This document shows, piece by piece, positions 7,342-8,094 of a stretch of DNA of 8,094 bases (position 1 is the stretch's first letter; every line of letters begins with the position of its first letter). The stretch covers positions 1-8,094 of the forward strand of contig CAZIHR010000112.1 in assembly GCA_964538885.1 (NCBI GenBank), read 5' to 3'. This DNA is from JAPOPJ01 sp964538885. GTDB taxonomy: Archaea > Thermoproteota > Nitrososphaeria > Nitrososphaerales > Nitrosopumilaceae. The translations under genes and the position numbers were made by a program. Under the pieces are notes generated by a model. It had not been told where the DNA came from. It searched no databases and saw nothing but the letters and a program-made list of their open reading frames with translations.

Positions 7342-7349
7342 ATATATAA
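7342..7349 (-). promoter_or_regulatory. TATA box of the FN3 gene
   Basis: The minus strand reads TTATATAT, centred about 25-26 bp before the TTG start at 7320. That is the normal distance from an archaeal TATA box to the transcription start, so the mRNA probably begins at or next to the TTG and is leaderless. No Shine-Dalgarno sequence is seen before the start. Confidence 0.55.
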
Positions 7350-7384
7350 GTAGTGATTCTCAAACTCTGTTTCCTAATTCGCCA

Positions 7385-8094
7385 TCTGTGTGTTACCACA
7401 TACCTGTCAGACGGCCACATGGATGTCACGGCGTCACTCTTCCCACCTCTCGCGCGATCGACTCGTCCCTCCACTTGTTGTATTGGATCACCTTGAGTCT
7501 TATCTCCTGCACGATGTTTTCCCACTTGAGGGCCATCACGTGCACTCCGAACATGCGCTTGAACGCCGAAAACACACTCTCTACGAGCCAGCGTTTGCCG
7601 TAGCCTATGCGGGCCTTCCAATATACCTGGTTCTCCCGCTTTTCCTCCCTATCCATAGGGCTAGGCGCGTCACATAGGGGCTTCCACCCATCTGATCCCT
7701 TACGGACACGCCCCACGCGTCTCCGGATCCCTTACCACGCGCCGTCACGTTGATCGTATGCATGATGCCGGGGGCCATCCCGGCCCGCGCGCATGCGGCA
7801 ATATTCTTCCTTGATCCGTACGCGGCGTCGCCAAGTAGCAGGTCGGGCGCGATCCGATTTCGGCGGGAGCGCGGGGAGAATGACGCGAGTGGAGAGACGC
7901 CGGACGCAAGATAGTTTTCGTATCTCATACCATCATAATCGAAATGGGGCACGGCAGGAGGTTCCCTGTGCGGTGCGTCGTCCGCATTCTTGGCACAGTC
8001 CGTGTCCACGACCTGTCCTAGTAGCGACTCGAACATGGTCGAGTCCCCCACGGAGTCGTCTGTGACCTCCAGTGCAAGTATCTTCATGGTCTCC
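7385..8094 (-). mobile_element. GC-rich IS5-family insertion sequence, 3' part (5' part beyond right edge)
   Basis: The segment contains a transposase reading inward from the right edge. Sampled lines are roughly 55-57% G+C, against under 40% in a sampled helicase line and about 50% in sampled FN3 lines. The composition change falls near 7380-7400, about 30-45 bp beyond the transposase stop, where the IS end is expected. The left boundary is approximate: the other terminal inverted repeat is off the window, so neither the repeat nor a target duplication can be confirmed. Confidence 0.65.
7426..8094 (-). pseudogene. IS5-family DDE transposase, 5'-partial and frameshifted
   Basis: Catalyses cut-and-paste or related transposition of its IS in the intact family. 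The first frame enters from the right edge, in frame through ETMKILALEVTDD, and carries LLLGDAAYGSRKN with the second catalytic Asp. It drifts off after GGSPY, and another frame (from about 7677 down) carries SPMDREEKRENQVYWK and then YGKRWLVESVFSAFK. The latter fits the Y-x2-R-x3-E-x6-K signature of IS4/IS5 transposases exactly. The stop is TGA at 7426-7428. One extra base near the C4 run at 7677-7680 would join the frames. The break could be a true inactivating deletion, a sequencing error, or programmed -1 frameshifting, which some IS5-group elements use, though its position between the catalytic Asp and Glu makes that less likely. The first catalytic Asp is outside the window. Confidence 0.8.

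Noticed and set aside
7295..8065. Plus-strand ORFs of 90-102 codons over the right-edge IS
   Set aside because: Antisense to the transposase, no recognisable domain; high G+C lengthens chance ORFs here.

Overview
The window looks archaeal, most likely from a Nitrososphaerota (Thaumarchaeota)-like organism. This is inferred from AT-rich TATA-like boxes about 25 bp before two TTG-started genes (a leaderless-mRNA layout), a secreted fibronectin-type-III repeat protein of the kind common in that group, and archaeal-style IS5-family transposases. No rRNA, tRNA or other phylogenetic marker is present, so the lineage stays tentative. Every gene I can support lies on the minus strand.

Layout, read from right to left (direction of transcription). 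(a) 8094 to about 7385 is the 3' part of a GC-rich IS5-type insertion sequence. Its transposase runs off the right edge and carries one frameshift between the second catalytic Asp and the catalytic Glu. (b) 7349 to 5737 is a promoter and a gene for a secreted protein: a signal peptide, then five consecutive FN3 domains and no visible anchor or enzyme domain. (c) 5779 to 5677 holds two perfect copies of a 30-bp direct repeat, each containing a 9-bp-stem hairpin; one copy is the end of the FN3 gene and the other lies just beyond its stop codon. (d) 5664 to 5258 is a decayed fragment of a second, different IS5-type transposase. (e) 5132 to 1 is a two-gene defence-type operon: an 1108-residue SNF2-family helicase with a C-terminal DUF3883 domain, followed with a 4-base ATGA stop/start overlap by a DUF1156/COG1743 zinc-ribbon adenine DNA methyltransferase that runs off the left edge.

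The helicase and methyltransferase types together match components of BREX type 3 (BrxHII-like and PglXI-like) and resemble the helicase plus adenine-methylase part of class 1 DISARM. The diagnostic partner genes are not in the window, and the system's further genes, if any, lie to the left. The most striking observation is a run of ten G (coding strand) inside the methyltransferase's AdoMet-binding motif I. As read, the gene is one base out of frame at this tract; eleven (or eight) G would restore a continuous reading frame to the window edge. This is what a phase-variable on/off switch would look like, reminiscent of the G-tract switching known for PglX in the Streptomyces phage growth limitation system, but a homopolymer sequencing error must be excluded first.
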